Part shown: in pieces, positions 1 through 9,866 of the stretch
Layout: each line of letters starts with the position of its first letter
How positions within the stretch are numbered: the stretch's first letter is position 1
From: Nocardia anocheti
Lineage (GTDB): Bacteria > Actinomycetota > Actinomycetes > Mycobacteriales > Mycobacteriaceae
DNA: 64,000 nucleotides
Assembly (NCBI RefSeq): GCF_029675105.1
Contig: NZ_JAQQFV010000002.1
Span: forward strand, 496,001-560,000
Direction: 5' to 3'
Position numbers and translations under genes: made by a program
Notes under the pieces: model-generated
What the model saw: the letters and a program-made list of their open reading frames with translations, nothing else
What the model was told of the DNA's origin: nothing
The model's database searches: none

Positions 1-969
1 CGCTCCACCACCGCGGGCGAGGTCCCGGTGACCACGAGCGCGGCCGTCTACTTCCCGCCCGGTCCCGCGCCCGAGGGCGGCTGGCCGGTCATCGCGTGGG
101 CGCACGGCACCGTCGGCCTCGGGGACGACTGCGCCTACAGCGTCGCGGGCCCGGCGGCGGTCGAGCGCGACTGGGCCTATCTGGGCACCTGGTTGGCGCA
201 GGGCTACGCGATCGTGGCGGCCGACTACGCGGGCCTGGGCGGCCCCGGCGAGCACCCGTACCTCAACGGCGTGGTCGAGGCCCACAATGTGGTCGACGCC
301 GTGCGCGCGGCGACCTCCCACTACCCCACGCTGTCGAACCGGTGGGCCGTGGTCGGCCAGTCCCAGGGTGGCGGCGCCGCGGTGTTCACCGCCCGGCACG
401 CCACCGAATTCGGCGGCCCCGCCCTCGACTACCGCGGCGCCGTGGGCACCGGCGTGCCCGCCTACATCGAGGACATCGTCGGGCTCGTCGGCCCCGGCGT
501 CCCCCCGATCGCGCTGAGCTCGCACCTGACCGCCTACGTGCTCTACATCCTCAACGGCCTGCGCACCACCTACCCCGACCTCGGTATCGATGCCCTGCTC
601 ACCGACGCGGGCCGCGCCTGGGTCGACCGCGCCGAGTCCGCCTGCATCGGCCCCCTCGGTGACGAACTCGCCGCCGCGAAGCCCGCCGTCGGCGACCTGT
701 TCGCCCGCCCCCTGGCGAGCATCCCCGACATCCACGGCGTGCTCACCCGCTACATGGGCCTGCCCGAGTCCGGTTTCGACCGCCCACTGTTCCTGGGCCA
801 GGGCCTGCGCGACACCGACGTCGTCACCCCCGAGACCCTGCGCTACGCGGCGGTGCTCGAGGCCAATGGTGAGCCGGTCACCGTGCGCACCTACCCCACC
901 GATCACAACGACACCGTCAACGCGTCGCTGCCGGACTCCCTGCCCTTCGTCCGCGACCTGTTCCGCTGA
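1..969 (+). CDS. Secretory lipase-family alpha/beta hydrolase, 5' end missing
   Basis: The reading frame is open from base 1, so this is the C-terminal 322 residues of a longer protein whose signal peptide lies outside the window. The nucleophile elbow Gly-Gln-Ser-Gln-Gly puts the catalytic Ser at about residue 121 of the fragment. A late Asp in LRDTDVVTP and a His in PTDHNDTV complete a plausible triad. The family (LIP-type secretory lipases) is exported and hydrolyses acyl esters; the substrate cannot be read here. The small secreted protein at 972 starts two bases after the stop, so they may share a transcript. Confidence 0.8.
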   Translation, partial: RSTTAGEVPVTTSAAVYFPPGPAPEGGWPVIAWAHGTVGLGDDCAYSVAGPAAVERDWAYLGTWLAQGYAIVAADYAGLGGPGEHPYLNGVVEAHNVVDAVRAATSHYPTLSNRWAVVGQSQGGGAAVFTARHATEFGGPALDYRGAVGTGVPAYIEDIVGLVGPGVPPIALSSHLTAYVLYILNGLRTTYPDLGIDALLTDAGRAWVDRAESACIGPLGDELAAAKPAVGDLFARPLASIPDIHGVLTRYMGLPESGFDRPLFLGQGLRDTDVVTPETLRYAAVLEANGEPVTVRTYPTDHNDTVNASLPDSLPFVRDLFR

Positions 970-971
970 GC

Positions 972-1280
972 GTGCGTACAGTCGCCACGGTGAGAATCCT
1001 TGCCTCCGTTGCCCTCGCCTCGTTCGCGCTCCTGCTGACCCCGGCCCTGGCCCAGGCCGATCCGCCGCCGCCGATCTTCTCCCAGGAGGAGGAGTGCGCG
1101 GCCACCCGCAGCCTGGTCGACAATGTCCGCGCCACGAATCCGGAGGCGACGCCGGAGCAGATCGCGGACGCGTTCGTGAACTACCTGGACTCGATGGGCG
1201 CCTACACCCGCGTCCCGCAGGCCAAGGAGAACGACCGCCAGGTCACCCTGAGCAACATCGAACGCTGCGGCCTGGCCTAG
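972..1280 (+). CDS. Small secreted protein of unknown function
   Basis: A 102-residue protein with an N-terminal hydrophobic segment and an Ala-x-Ala-like cleavage site (LAQA-D) near residue 33, followed by a Pro-rich stretch and two Cys that could form a disulfide. I do not recognise a family with confidence. The start is uncertain: GTG at 972 follows the lipase stop by two bases, while GTG at 990 would give a more ordinary signal peptide. It ends directly against the convergent allantoinase gene. Confidence 0.55.
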   Translation: MRTVATVRILASVALASFALLLTPALAQADPPPPIFSQEEECAATRSLVDNVRATNPEATPEQIADAFVNYLDSMGAYTRVPQAKENDRQVTLSNIERCGLA

Positions 1281-2183
1281 TCAGCGCGGCGGGTGGGTCC
1301 GCGCCCAGTGTTCGGCGATATCGATCCGGCGCGCGACCCACACCCGGTCGTGGGCCCGCACATGGTCGAGGAAGCGTTCCAGCGCGGCGGTGCGCGCCGG
1401 GCGCCCCGCCAGGCGGCAGTGCAGGCCGACCGACAGCATCTTCGGATGCCCCCGCACCCCTTCGCGATACAGCACGTCGAAGGCGTCGCGCAGATGGGTG
1501 AAGAACTGTTCACCGCTGGGGAATCCGGCCGGGGACGCGTAGCGCATGTCGTTGGTGTCGAGGGTGTACGGGACCACCAGGTGCGACCGGCCCGCGACCT
1601 CGGTCCAGTACGGGAGGTCGTCGGCGTAGGAATCCGCGTCGTAGACGAACCCGCCGTGCTCGACCACCAGTTCCCGGGTATTCGGCGAGTCGCGGCCGGT
1701 GTACCAGCCGCGCGGCGCGGCACCGGTGAGTTCGGTGAGAATCCGTACCGCGGCGGCCATCTCGGCCCGTTCGGTCTCGCGGTCGACCAGCTGATAGGAC
1801 TTCCACCACAGGCCATGACAGGCGATCTCGTGCCCGAGTTCCCGAAAGGCCGCCACCGCTTCGGGATTGCGCCGCATGGCCTGCGCCACCGCGAAGACGG
1901 TCAGCGGCAAGCCATGCCGCTCGAAAACCCTGAGCACCCGCCACAATCCGGCCCGCGAACCGTACTCGTAGAGCGATTCCATGCTCATGTGCCGATTCGG
2001 GAAAGCCTCGGCGGGCGTGATCTCGGACAGGAACGTCTCCGAAGCCGGTGAACCGTCGAGGACATTGTTCTCCCCGCCCTCTTCGTAATTCAGCACGAAC
2101 TGCACCGCGATCCGCGCGTCACCGGGCCAGTGCGGGTCGGGCGGCGTCGGACCGTAGCCGACGAAGTCCCGCACCACACTCAC
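1281..2183 (-). CDS. puuE: Allantoinase of the PuuE / polysaccharide-deacetylase type
   Basis: A 300-residue NodB-fold protein resembling PuuE allantoinases, which open the hydantoin ring of allantoin to give allantoate. Characteristic segments are VQFVLNYEEGGE near residue 28, HEIACHGLWW near 117 and the late LSVGLHCRLAGRPAR. The protein is cytoplasmic, with no signal peptide, which separates it from cell-wall deacetylases. Its GTG start overlaps the allantoicase stop by four bases (GTGA), implying translational coupling. It is the last gene of the leftward operon XDH, DUF6986, allantoicase, allantoinase. The pathway context makes the assignment firm. Confidence 0.88.
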   Translation of the reverse strand: MSVVRDFVGYGPTPPDPHWPGDARIAVQFVLNYEEGGENNVLDGSPASETFLSEITPAEAFPNRHMSMESLYEYGSRAGLWRVLRVFERHGLPLTVFAVAQAMRRNPEAVAAFRELGHEIACHGLWWKSYQLVDRETERAEMAAAVRILTELTGAAPRGWYTGRDSPNTRELVVEHGGFVYDADSYADDLPYWTEVAGRSHLVVPYTLDTNDMRYASPAGFPSGEQFFTHLRDAFDVLYREGVRGHPKMLSVGLHCRLAGRPARTAALERFLDHVRAHDRVWVARRIDIAEHWARTHPPR

Positions 2184-3154
2184 CCGCCCAGCTCCCCGTA
2201 GAGCCGCAGCCGGGCCAGTCCGCCGTCCGGGTAGATGTCGAGCCGCACTTCCTCGACCGAGGCCGCCGCGGGGGCCAGTGGGAAACGGTGGCGGGTGTCG
2301 GGCAGCAACGTGGTGCGGGGCAGCAGTTCGACTTCGGTTCCGTCGGTGGTGAATCCGGTGATCGACGCGGCGGCGGGGCTGTTGCCGAGGAAGCAGGAGG
2401 TGTCGACCTCCGCGAGCCGGACCGCGCCCGGACCGGCCAATCTGATGCGTACCCAGTCGTTTCCGTCATCACGGCGCCGCGCGGTCTCCCAGCCCTCACC
2501 CATCACCCGGGCGAGTCCGGGGTAGAGCAGGTGGTTGGGTGAGCTGTAGAAGCGGTTCGAGCAGTCCAGCACCAGCGCGCCGTTCTCGAGCGCGGCCAGG
2601 TCGAAGGGGCCGAGTCCGAGCAGTTCGGGGTCGGGTCGGCCCTCGCCGTGGACGCGCAGTCGGGCGACGCCCCCGTCGGGGTGCAGGGTGAGTCGCACGT
2701 GGGTCCAGCGGTTCTCGTCGCCGACGGGAAACGCATTGAGGCTGTCTCCCACGACTTTCACCCGTTCCAGCAGCGGCACCCAATCCGTCCGAGCGGCGAT
2801 CTCGTCGGCGGGCGGGTACCCCTCGATCGCGAGCGCCGCCACCGAGATCTCGGGGGGATAGTTGCCCGTGAACCAGGCGGTGTCCACCACGACGCCCCGG
2901 ATCGCGCCCGGAATCCCGAGCCGGATCACGGCCGCGTCGTCGCCGGGTCGGCCCCGGTGGCGCTGGGTCTCCCAGCCGTCGTAGACCTGTCCCCGGTGCC
3001 CGAAGGTCGACGGCCGGTACTCGGCCGGACCCGGCTTGATCAAGTTCTCCTTCTCGGCGAAGAACTCGTCGTTCGCCCAGATCACCGAGCCGCCGAGGGC
3101 CCGTCCCGCCAGGTCGGGCAGGAGGGTGAAGTCCTCGCTGTGGGTTGTGCTCAC
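2180..3154 (-). CDS. alc: Allantoicase
   Basis: A 324-residue enzyme that hydrolyses allantoate to ureidoglycolate and urea. It shows the two tandem jelly-roll repeats of the family: the first contains VDTAWFTGNYPPEISV (about residue 92) and the second the related VDTSCFLGNSPAAASI (about residue 250). Length is normal. The GTG start is supported by an AGGAGG ribosome site five bases upstream. It lies 60 bases after the DUF6986 gene and overlaps allantoinase by four bases. The urea it releases fits the UrtABCDE transporter encoded further right. Confidence 0.93.
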   Translation of the reverse strand: MSTTHSEDFTLLPDLAGRALGGSVIWANDEFFAEKENLIKPGPAEYRPSTFGHRGQVYDGWETQRHRGRPGDDAAVIRLGIPGAIRGVVVDTAWFTGNYPPEISVAALAIEGYPPADEIAARTDWVPLLERVKVVGDSLNAFPVGDENRWTHVRLTLHPDGGVARLRVHGEGRPDPELLGLGPFDLAALENGALVLDCSNRFYSSPNHLLYPGLARVMGEGWETARRRDDGNDWVRIRLAGPGAVRLAEVDTSCFLGNSPAAASITGFTTDGTEVELLPRTTLLPDTRHRFPLAPAAASVEEVRLDIYPDGGLARLRLYGELGG

Positions 3155-3214
3155 CGTGCCTCCTCTACCTCGGGTGCGTATCGCTGTGCCGCCGTCGCTG
3201 ATTCCGTCGTCGCC

Positions 3215-4444
3215 TCACCTGCCCTGCGGTGTGGTCGACCGTGTCACTAATCCGTCGAGCACCTCGGAGGTGAGTTCTGGTGCGCGAGACAGTAGTTCGC
3301 CGCCGTCGACGGCCCCACATCGCACCGCGCGCAGGACCGTGGCCGCCAGCGCCTCGGCCGTGGCGGGCTCGTCGACGATGCCCTCGGCACGGCGGTCCAG
3401 ATACGCCCGCAAGCGGGGCACGGCCACGTCGGTGGCGGTGCGGAAGAAGTCGTAGGTCGCCAGCCAGCGGGTGATCAGGTGGCCGGGATGCATGTCCCAG
3501 CCCTGGTAGTAGCCCCGGCGCAGGGCGCGGGTGACCAGGCGGTGGTGGTTGCGCAGGGCGGCTTCGGGGTCGTCGCCGGGGACGATCTGGGTGGAGCCGT
3601 CACAGATCCACACACCGGTCTGCGCGGCCGCCACCTGCATGACGGTCTTGGCGTGATCGGCGGCCGGATGGTCCAGGGCCTGGTCGGTGGCGGCGATGCC
3701 GCAGGCGGCGGTGTAGTCGTAGGTGCCGAAATGCAGGGCGCCGCATCGCTTGTCGGACAGCTGGATCATGCGCGCGATCGGGGCGGTGCCGTCCGGGGCG
3801 ATGATCGCCTGCGGGCTCTCGATCTGGAGTTCGAAGCGCAAGGTGTGGTCGGGCAGCCCGTAGCCGCGCTCGAGTCCGGCGCACAGGTCCACCAGCGCCG
3901 ATACCTGCTGGGCCGCCCTGATCTTCGGCACCGTGAACACGAATCCCGGTGGCACGCCGCCCGCACCCGCCAGGACCAGTTCCAGCGTGCGCAGGGCCCG
4001 GCTCCGCTCTCCACCGGCCAACCCTTTGATCCGCACACCGAACGACGAAGGCGCACTGTCCTTTCCGGCCCAGCTCGCCAGCGCCTCGCCAGCCGCCACG
4101 GCCGCAGCGTCCTCCTCGTCGTCGGCGCGAATGCCGTAACCGTCCTCGAAGTCGATGCGCAGGTCCTGGATCGGCTGCTCGGTCAGCCTGCGTCGGACGG
4201 CGGGGAGCGAGCCGGTGGCGTCGAGGTCGGCGAGGAAGTCTGGGTGCCGGTCGAGCAGGTCCAGCGCGGCGGCGCCCCACTCGGCCGGGGTGTCGGTCGA
4301 CGCGCGGTCGGCGCTGACGTAGGCGGTGTGCACGGGCTGCGCGCGTTCCCCCGCACCCGGGTATCGGGCCCGCAGTTCGGCGTCGACGCTGTCGAGCACC
4401 GACTCGACACGCGCGCGGATGTGTTCGGGCAGACGGGCGCTCAC
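3215..4444 (-). CDS. DUF6986 / CitE-like (HpcH/HpaI aldolase superfamily) protein
   Basis: A 409-residue TIM-barrel protein of the citrate-lyase-beta/malyl-CoA-lyase superfamily. Visible landmarks are DFEDGYG (Mg-binding acidic region), [32 protein letters not shown] and [16 protein letters not shown]. Enzymes of this fold make or break C-C bonds next to a carboxylate, often with glyoxylate. I chose GTG at 4444 because it forms a GTGA overlap with the xanthine dehydrogenase stop; an upstream start at 4474 would overlap that gene by 34 bases. In a ureide operon that ends in ureidoglycolate, a role in glyoxylate use is an attractive inference, not proven. Confidence 0.8.
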   Translation of the reverse strand: MSARLPEHIRARVESVLDSVDAELRARYPGAGERAQPVHTAYVSADRASTDTPAEWGAAALDLLDRHPDFLADLDATGSLPAVRRRLTEQPIQDLRIDFEDGYGIRADDEEDAAAVAAGEALASWAGKDSAPSSFGVRIKGLAGGERSRALRTLELVLAGAGGVPPGFVFTVPKIRAAQQVSALVDLCAGLERGYGLPDHTLRFELQIESPQAIIAPDGTAPIARMIQLSDKRCGALHFGTYDYTAACGIAATDQALDHPAADHAKTVMQVAAAQTGVWICDGSTQIVPGDDPEAALRNHHRLVTRALRRGYYQGWDMHPGHLITRWLATYDFFRTATDVAVPRLRAYLDRRAEGIVDEPATAEALAATVLRAVRCGAVDGGELLSRAPELTSEVLDGLVTRSTTPQGR

Positions 4445-7400
4445 CCGGCGGCTCCTTCCTGGATGTGCCGCCACACGCGATCGGCGGTCATCGGCAATCG
4501 GTCCGGTCGCACGCCGACGGCGTCGCGCAGGGCATTGGCCAGCGCGGGCGCGACCGGGTTGTAGGGGGACTCACTCATCGATTTGGCGCCCAGCGGACCG
4601 AACTCGTCACTGGTTTCGGCGAAATACACCTCGGTGCGGGGCAGATCCGCGAACTGCGGAAGGTGATAGTGCCGCAGCGTGCGCGTGCTGACGACGCCCT
4701 GCTCGGTGCGCATTTCCTCGTAGAGCGCGGTCCCCAACGCCTGCGCGATCCCACCCTCCACCTGCCCGCGCAACTGCACGGGATTGACCACCGTGCCCGC
4801 GTCGGCCACCTGGACCGACTGCAGAATCCGCACGAGCCCGGTGCTGGGCTGCACCGCGACCCGGAAGGCGTGCACATTGAAACTCACCGAGCGCGGCGTG
4901 CCCGCGTGGGTCCCGTGCGCGATCAGCTCACCCTCGGCGAGCAGCTGACCGAGACCGACGAACTCCGCGCCACAGCGCACCCCCGCCGCCTCCAGCACAC
5001 CGTCCCGTTCGGGATGACCGGTGATCTTCGCGGCCCTGGCCAGCAGCATCGCGTGCAGTTCCAATGCCGCCGCGTAGACCGCCTTACCCGCGACGACGGT
5101 GCCGGTGGAACCGAAGGCGCCGGTGTCGTGGCCGACGAGATCGGTGTCGGCGCGGCGGACCGCGACGCGGTCCGCACTCGTGGCCAGCGCGGTCGCCGCG
5201 AGCTGGGCGTGCACGGTGGTCGTCCCGTTGCCGAATTCCGCGGTGCCCACGGCTATTTCGTACCGACCGTCGGCGAGCAGGCGCGCGCTGGCGTCGGCGT
5301 GATGTCCGCGCGGGGGGATGGTCGCGATCATGGCGACGGCCATTCCCTCGCCCACCCGCCAGTCCGGGCCGGGCGCGGTGACCCCATTCCCCCGACGCAA
5401 GGCGTTCTGGGCCGTGTCGAGGCACTGGTCGAGCCCGTAACTGCCGAAGACCAGGTCGCCTTCGTCCACTTCGGCGGCCGTGAACCGATCGCCGGGCACC
5501 ACGACATTGCGACGGCGGAATTCGAAGGGATCGATACCCAGCTCGCGGGCCAGCTCGTCGATGGCCGATTCGACACCGAAGATCACCTGGCCGAGCCCGT
5601 AGCCACGGAACGCGCCAGAGGGAATGTTGTTGGTGTACGCCGCCTGTGCGTCGACGCGCTTGTTCGGGCACCGGTACACGGCGACCGATTCCCCGACGCT
5701 GTGGAACAGCACGCCCGCGCTGTGGTTGCCGTAGGCGCCCGCGTCGGCCAGTACGTCCACGGCGAGCGCGGTGAGCATCCCGTCCGCGTCGGCCCCGGCG
5801 GTCACCTCGACGCGCATCGGATGCCGACAGATCGCCGCGGTGAACTCCTCGCTCCTGGTGAACTCGTACTGCACCGGATGCCCCGTCCGCAGCACCGCCA
5901 GCGCGATCAGATCCTCGACCAGCATCTCCTGCTTGGCCCCGAACCCCCCACCGACCCGAGTCGCGAAGACCCGCACCCGATCCCGCGTCAGCCCGAAAAT
6001 GTGACACAACTCGTCGCGCACCAGAAACGGCACCTGGGTACTCGACCGCACCACCAGGCGCCCCGCGTCATCGAGCCAGCCGATCCCGCAGTGCGTCTCC
6101 AGATGCACGTGCTGCACCCGGGGCGAATGCCACACTCCCCGCACTACTTTCGCGGCGCTCGCCATGCCACGGGCGAAATCACCCACCCCGCCATGAATCT
6201 CGGCGACAAGATTCCGCTCCGGGTCCGCGATCCGCGCCGCCTCCGTCTTGTCCGCATGGATTTTCGGCGCCCCCGCACCCAACGCCTCCTCCGGCGTGAA
6301 CACCCCGGGCCACTCCTCGTACTCCACCCGCAACGCCCGCACCCCCGCCCGCGCCGCGTCGAGCGTCTCCCCCACCACCGCCGCCACCCGCTGCCCCACG
6401 AACCGCATCACCCGATCGATCACCACGGTGTCGTCCGGATCGTCCTCCCTGAACTCGTGCCGAGCCGTCGAAAACGCCACCCCCGGCGCGTCCTCCGCCG
6501 TCAACACCGCCCGCACCCCCGGCACCGCCAACGCCCCCGCCACCTCGACGGACACCACCCGCCCATACGCCACCGGACTCCCCAACACCGCCAGATGCCA
6601 AGCCCCCGCCCCCGGCTCCCCCACTGCCACATCCAGCGTGAACGCCTCCCCACCCCGCACAATCCGCTCCCCACCCGGCGCCCCCACCCCATCCCCCACG
6701 CGCCCCACCCCGAACCGCCGCCCCGCACTCACCGCGGCCGCCGCCCCCAGCACCTCCGCCGCTCCCACCGAAGGCCCGGCCCCCACCGACACCGCCGTCC
6801 ACTCCCCCGCGTCCGGCCTCAGAAACGACTCGACCCCAGGCCCTTCCGCCACCACACCCGATGCCTCGGCACCACGATCTCCCGCGCCCCCATCACTCGC
6901 GCGCCTGGGGGTCAGCAGCTCCACTTCACCGGCGAGCTGCGAACTCCCAGGCGCTACCGACTCCGCAGCACCTTCACCCTCAGGCCCGCGACGGCCGTTC
7001 TCTCCTGACTCTCCGCGCCCCTCACCCACGGACCGCACACCGTCCGGCGTCGCAACCGCATCATCTGAAGTTGTGCACACCGATGCACAGGAGGGGGACA
7101 GGGCGTCGGCGATGGCGCGGTAACCCGTGCAGCGGCACAGGTTCCCCTTCAACAGCTCCGCGCGCTCATCGTCGATGATCGAAGGTCCGGGATCATCGAC
7201 AGACCCGGGCAGCTCGACCTGCCGGGCGGCAGCGAGCCCACTGGCTGTGACGACCATACCGGCCGTACAGAACCCACACTGGAACCCAGCCCGCGCAACC
7301 ATGCTGCGCTGCACCGCATCAGGCGCGTCAACGGCACCGAGCCCGGCAGCGGTCGTGACGACCCGCCCCTCCGCACGGTGGGCGGGGATGAGGCACGAAT

Positions 7401-7560
7401 GCACCGGCTCACCATCCAGCAGCACCGAGCACGCACCGCAATCGCCCGCGTCACAACCCTTCTTGACCGCGAGATGCCCCTGTTCGCGCAGCAACGTGCG
7501 CAGACATTGACCGGGCCGCGCGGTCACCTCGGCGGACGAACCGTCGACAGTCAGTCGCAT
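4441..7560 (-). CDS. Xanthine dehydrogenase, fused Fe-S and molybdopterin subunits
   Basis: A 1039-residue fusion. Residues 1-155 are the [2Fe-2S] module with Cys36, 41, 44, 56 and the second cluster set Cys95, 98 (QCGFCTAGM), 142, 144 (LCRCTGY). Residues about 158-295 are a Gly/Ala/Ser/Glu-rich linker with no recognisable domain. From about 300 to the end is the aldehyde/xanthine dehydrogenase Mo-pterin domain, with [11 protein letters not shown] and [11 protein letters not shown]. The FAD domain that sits between these in eukaryotic XDH is absent and encoded separately at 9021-9866. ATG at 7560 is preferred; a start at 7590 would run into the neighbouring oxidoreductase gene. It oxidises hypoxanthine/xanthine to urate. 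Confidence 0.9.
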   Translation of the reverse strand: MRLTVDGSSAEVTARPGQCLRTLLREQGHLAVKKGCDAGDCGACSVLLDGEPVHSCLIPAHRAEGRVVTTAAGLGAVDAPDAVQRSMVARAGFQCGFCTAGMVVTASGLAAARQVELPGSVDDPGPSIIDDERAELLKGNLCRCTGYRAIADALSPSCASVCTTSDDAVATPDGVRSVGEGRGESGENGRRGPEGEGAAESVAPGSSQLAGEVELLTPRRASDGGAGDRGAEASGVVAEGPGVESFLRPDAGEWTAVSVGAGPSVGAAEVLGAAAAVSAGRRFGVGRVGDGVGAPGGERIVRGGEAFTLDVAVGEPGAGAWHLAVLGSPVAYGRVVSVEVAGALAVPGVRAVLTAEDAPGVAFSTARHEFREDDPDDTVVIDRVMRFVGQRVAAVVGETLDAARAGVRALRVEYEEWPGVFTPEEALGAGAPKIHADKTEAARIADPERNLVAEIHGGVGDFARGMASAAKVVRGVWHSPRVQHVHLETHCGIGWLDDAGRLVVRSSTQVPFLVRDELCHIFGLTRDRVRVFATRVGGGFGAKQEMLVEDLIALAVLRTGHPVQYEFTRSEEFTAAICRHPMRVEVTAGADADGMLTALAVDVLADAGAYGNHSAGVLFHSVGESVAVYRCPNKRVDAQAAYTNNIPSGAFRGYGLGQVIFGVESAIDELARELGIDPFEFRRRNVVVPGDRFTAAEVDEGDLVFGSYGLDQCLDTAQNALRRGNGVTAPGPDWRVGEGMAVAMIATIPPRGHHADASARLLADGRYEIAVGTAEFGNGTTTVHAQLAATALATSADRVAVRRADTDLVGHDTGAFGSTGTVVAGKAVYAAALELHAMLLARAAKITGHPERDGVLEAAGVRCGAEFVGLGQLLAEGELIAHGTHAGTPRSVSFNVHAFRVAVQPSTGLVRILQSVQVADAGTVVNPVQLRGQVEGGIAQALGTALYEEMRTEQGVVSTRTLRHYHLPQFADLPRTEVYFAETSDEFGPLGAKSMSESPYNPVAPALANALRDAVGVRPDRLPMTADRVWRHIQEGAAG

Positions 7561-7576
7561 ACCCCACCTCCCCGAC

Positions 7577-8518
7577 TCATAGGCCACCACCGGTGGTCAG
7601 CACGATCCGCCCGCGCAATCCGCCCCCGGCCAACCGCGTGTGGGCGTCGGCGGCGCGGTCCAGCGGCAAGGTGTCAGCGACGCGCAGGTGGAGGTCGTAG
7701 CCAGTGAGGGTGGCGAGGGCGGCACCGTCGGCGGTGATCCAGGTGTGGTGAACCCGGATGCCGCGCAACGGTTTCGGGTCAGCGCCACCGACGACGGTCA
7801 CGAAGGCCCCGCGATTGCGCACGGCGGCCAGCGCGGCGGCGCCGAGGCCGACAGTGTCGAGCACGGCATCGACCCCACCCGGCACCACCGCGCGCACCGC
7901 CTCGGCCAAGTCCGGCGTCTCCCGCGAGACCACCCACTCCGCCCCGAGCCCCCGCGCGGCAGCCGCGTCCGCGTCCCCGACCTGCGCGATCACCCGCACC
8001 CCACGCCACCGCGCGGCGATCTCCACCGCGAACCCACCCACCGCACCGGCCGCACCGGTGACCAGCAGGGTGTCACCCGATTGCAGCGCGAGCAGATCCA
8101 GCGACTGGAGTGCGGTGAGCCCGTTCAGCGGCAGCGTCGCGGCCTCCACCGCGGTGACCCCGGCGGGTGCGGGCGCCACCGCCGACGCGTCCACCACGAG
8201 GTACTCGGCGTAGCTGCCCAGCGACCGATCCAGCAGGTCACGCAGCCCGATCACCGGCTGACCCACCGCGAACCCGGCCACCACGGGGCCGACCGCGTCG
8301 ATCTCCCCGGCCACATCCCAGCCGATCCCGGTCACCGCGCGCGGCGCCATCAACCCGGCCGCCACCAGCGCACCGGACCTGGTCGCCGCGTCGACGGGAT
8401 TCACCGTCGCGGCCGCCACCCGGATCCGCACCTGCCCCGGCCCCGGCTCCGGCCGCGCGACCTCGATCAGTTCGAGTGCTTCCGGTCCGCCGAATCGCTG
8501 GACGACCACTGCGCGCAT
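7577..8518 (-). CDS. Zinc-independent quinone oxidoreductase-type MDR protein
   Basis: A 313-residue NADP-dependent medium-chain reductase starting [17 protein letters not shown]. It has a GroES-like N-terminal half and a Rossmann half with [16 protein letters not shown] near residue 150; no zinc ligands are seen. ATG 8518 is preceded by GGAGAA, whereas longer upstream starts would run through the divergent regulatory region. It is divergent from an HxlR regulator, the usual arrangement for redox- or quinone-responsive pairs. Its location between the xanthine dehydrogenase genes looks like an insertion rather than part of purine breakdown. Confidence 0.88.
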   Translation of the reverse strand: MRAVVVQRFGGPEALELIEVARPEPGPGQVRIRVAAATVNPVDAATRSGALVAAGLMAPRAVTGIGWDVAGEIDAVGPVVAGFAVGQPVIGLRDLLDRSLGSYAEYLVVDASAVAPAPAGVTAVEAATLPLNGLTALQSLDLLALQSGDTLLVTGAAGAVGGFAVEIAARWRGVRVIAQVGDADAAAARGLGAEWVVSRETPDLAEAVRAVVPGGVDAVLDTVGLGAAALAAVRNRGAFVTVVGGADPKPLRGIRVHHTWITADGAALATLTGYDLHLRVADTLPLDRAADAHTRLAGGGLRGRIVLTTGGGL

Positions 8519-8537
8519 GCTGGTTTCTCCTCTTCCG

Positions 8538-8555
8538 TAGGTGCTTACGAACCTA
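8538..8555. promoter_or_regulatory. Inverted repeat in HxlR divergent promoter (distal)
   Basis: TAGGT and ACCTA arms separated by eight bases (GCTTACGA). It lies 20 bases upstream of the oxidoreductase start in the region shared with the HxlR gene. It may be a second operator or a promoter element; imperfect and short, so only suggestive. Confidence 0.4.
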
Positions 8556-8580
8556 GGGAGAGCTACTCTCTGTCGGGAAG

Positions 8581-8600
8581 TACGCACCGTGAAGTGCGTA
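8581..8600. promoter_or_regulatory. Probable HxlR operator
   Basis: Perfect seven-base arms TACGCAC and GTGCGTA separated by six bases, ending 19 bases upstream of the HxlR start codon. HxlR proteins bind as dimers to such palindromes in the divergent promoter, so this is the best candidate operator for both genes. Confidence 0.6.
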
Positions 8601-8619
8601 TCGCACGCGAGGGAGAGCG

Positions 8620-9018
8620 ATGAGCACACGAACCGCCGCCCAGCGCCGCGCGGAGGCGAGCGCGGCCTACAACGCCTATGTGGCCGCCTGCCCGGCGCGA
8701 CAACTGCTCGACCGCATCGGCGACAAGTGGGTGAGCCTGACCGTGAACGCCCTGGCCGACGGCCCGCTGCGCTACAGCGAGCTCAACCAGCGCCTGGCCG
8801 GGGTGAGTCAGAAGATGCTCACCCAGACCCTGCGCAATCTGGAACGCGACGGCCTGCTGACCCGCACCGTGCTGCCCGAGGTCCCGGTCCGCGTCGACTA
8901 CCGGCTGACCCCGCTCGGCGAGGAACTGCTCCCGGTGATGCGCACCATCAAGAGCTGGGCCGAGGACCACATGGACCAGGTTTTGCGCGCCCGCGCCGCC
9001 TACGACGCCCGGTCCTGA
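8620..9018 (+). CDS. HxlR-family winged-helix regulator
   Basis: A 132-residue protein with the compact HxlR winged helix: GDKWVSLTVNALADGPLRYSELNQ, then QKMLTQTLRNLERDGLLTR and the wing VDYRLTPLGEELLP. A Cys near residue 27 (AACPARQLL) matches the position used for redox or electrophile sensing in HxlR proteins such as HypR and QorR. The start is backed by a GGGAGAG site. It probably controls the divergent oxidoreductase through the palindrome at 8581-8600. It converges on the FAD subunit gene with two bases between the stops. Confidence 0.92.
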   Translation: MSTRTAAQRRAEASAAYNAYVAACPARQLLDRIGDKWVSLTVNALADGPLRYSELNQRLAGVSQKMLTQTLRNLERDGLLTRTVLPEVPVRVDYRLTPLGEELLPVMRTIKSWAEDHMDQVLRARAAYDARS

Positions 9019-9020
9019 CC

Positions 9021-9866
9021 TCACGACGACCTCCTGAGCTCGGCGGCCACCTCACCGACCAGCAGCCCGGTGACGTGCCTGCGCCAGTCCGGCGCGCCGT
9101 GCGGATCGTCGAACCACAGCTCCGGCTCGAACTCCAACAGCGCCGCCTCGACCTCGAATTCCGAGGGCACCGAGGCGAACTCGACGACCACCGGCCGCAC
9201 GGTCGCGGCCGTGACGGTGATCGCGCACCGCCCGCTCGCCTCCCGCCTGCCCATCACCACCGAGCCGGATCGCCCCAGTGGCGCCAGCGAGATCTTGCGA
9301 AAGCTGGTGCGCGCCAACAGACTCGCCATCGGCACCACGAAGGACCGCACCACCGCGTCCGACGACAGGATGTTCTCGCCCGGACCGGTGACGAAGTCGC
9401 GCAGCATGATCCGCCGCTCACCGCCGCCGCGCGGCCAGATCACCGCGGTCGCGTCCAGCGCCACCAGCGCGCCGAGCACCGCCCCGGCGGGCAGCGACAG
9501 ACACACATTCCCGCCGACCGTGGCCGTGCGCCAGATCTTGTGCGAGGCCAGCAGCGCCCGGCACGACTGCGCGAACAGCGCGGTCCCCGGCCATTCCGGT
9601 CGCAGCGTCGGCGTGCCGAGTTCGCGGCCTGGTCGCGCTCCGGCGAACTGCGCCAGCGTGCAGGTGGCGGCGATCTCGAGCCCGTCGGAGCGGCCCAGCA
9701 GCGGCGGCCAGCCCAGGGTGGTGATGTCGACGAGGCGGTGCAGGTGGTCGTGCGGTTCGGAGAACAGGAAGGTGCCACCGGCGAGCACCGCACTGTGCGC
9801 GCCGACCTGGGCCAGGTCGGCGCGGTCGCGGGCGAGAACCACCTCCCGGACGGTATCCAGATCCAC
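9021..9866 (-). CDS. Xanthine dehydrogenase FAD-binding subunit
   Basis: A 281-residue FAD PCMH-type domain protein. FAD contacts are visible as VLAGGTFLF (residues 27-35) and ATVGGNVCLSLPAGA (115-129); the C-terminal CO-dehydrogenase flavoprotein region follows. It would pass electrons from the Fe-S clusters of the 4441-7560 fusion to NAD or another acceptor. It is 141 bases downstream of the guanine/8-oxoguanine deaminase gene on the same strand, so it may be the last gene of the uraD-uraH-uricase-deaminase operon rather than being transcribed with its partner subunit. Confidence 0.88.
   Translation of the reverse strand: MDLDTVREVVLARDRADLAQVGAHSAVLAGGTFLFSEPHDHLHRLVDITTLGWPPLLGRSDGLEIAATCTLAQFAGARPGRELGTPTLRPEWPGTALFAQSCRALLASHKIWRTATVGGNVCLSLPAGAVLGALVALDATAVIWPRGGGERRIMLRDFVTGPGENILSSDAVVRSFVVPMASLLARTSFRKISLAPLGRSGSVVMGRREASGRCAITVTAATVRPVVVEFASVPSEFEVEAALLEFEPELWFDDPHGAPDWRRHVTGLLVGEVAAELRRSS

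Noticed and set aside
4465-7008. An 847-codon plus-strand open frame across the xanthine dehydrogenase gene
   Set aside because: His/Arg/Pro-rich without motifs; the minus strand encodes all conserved Fe-S and Mo-pterin residues.
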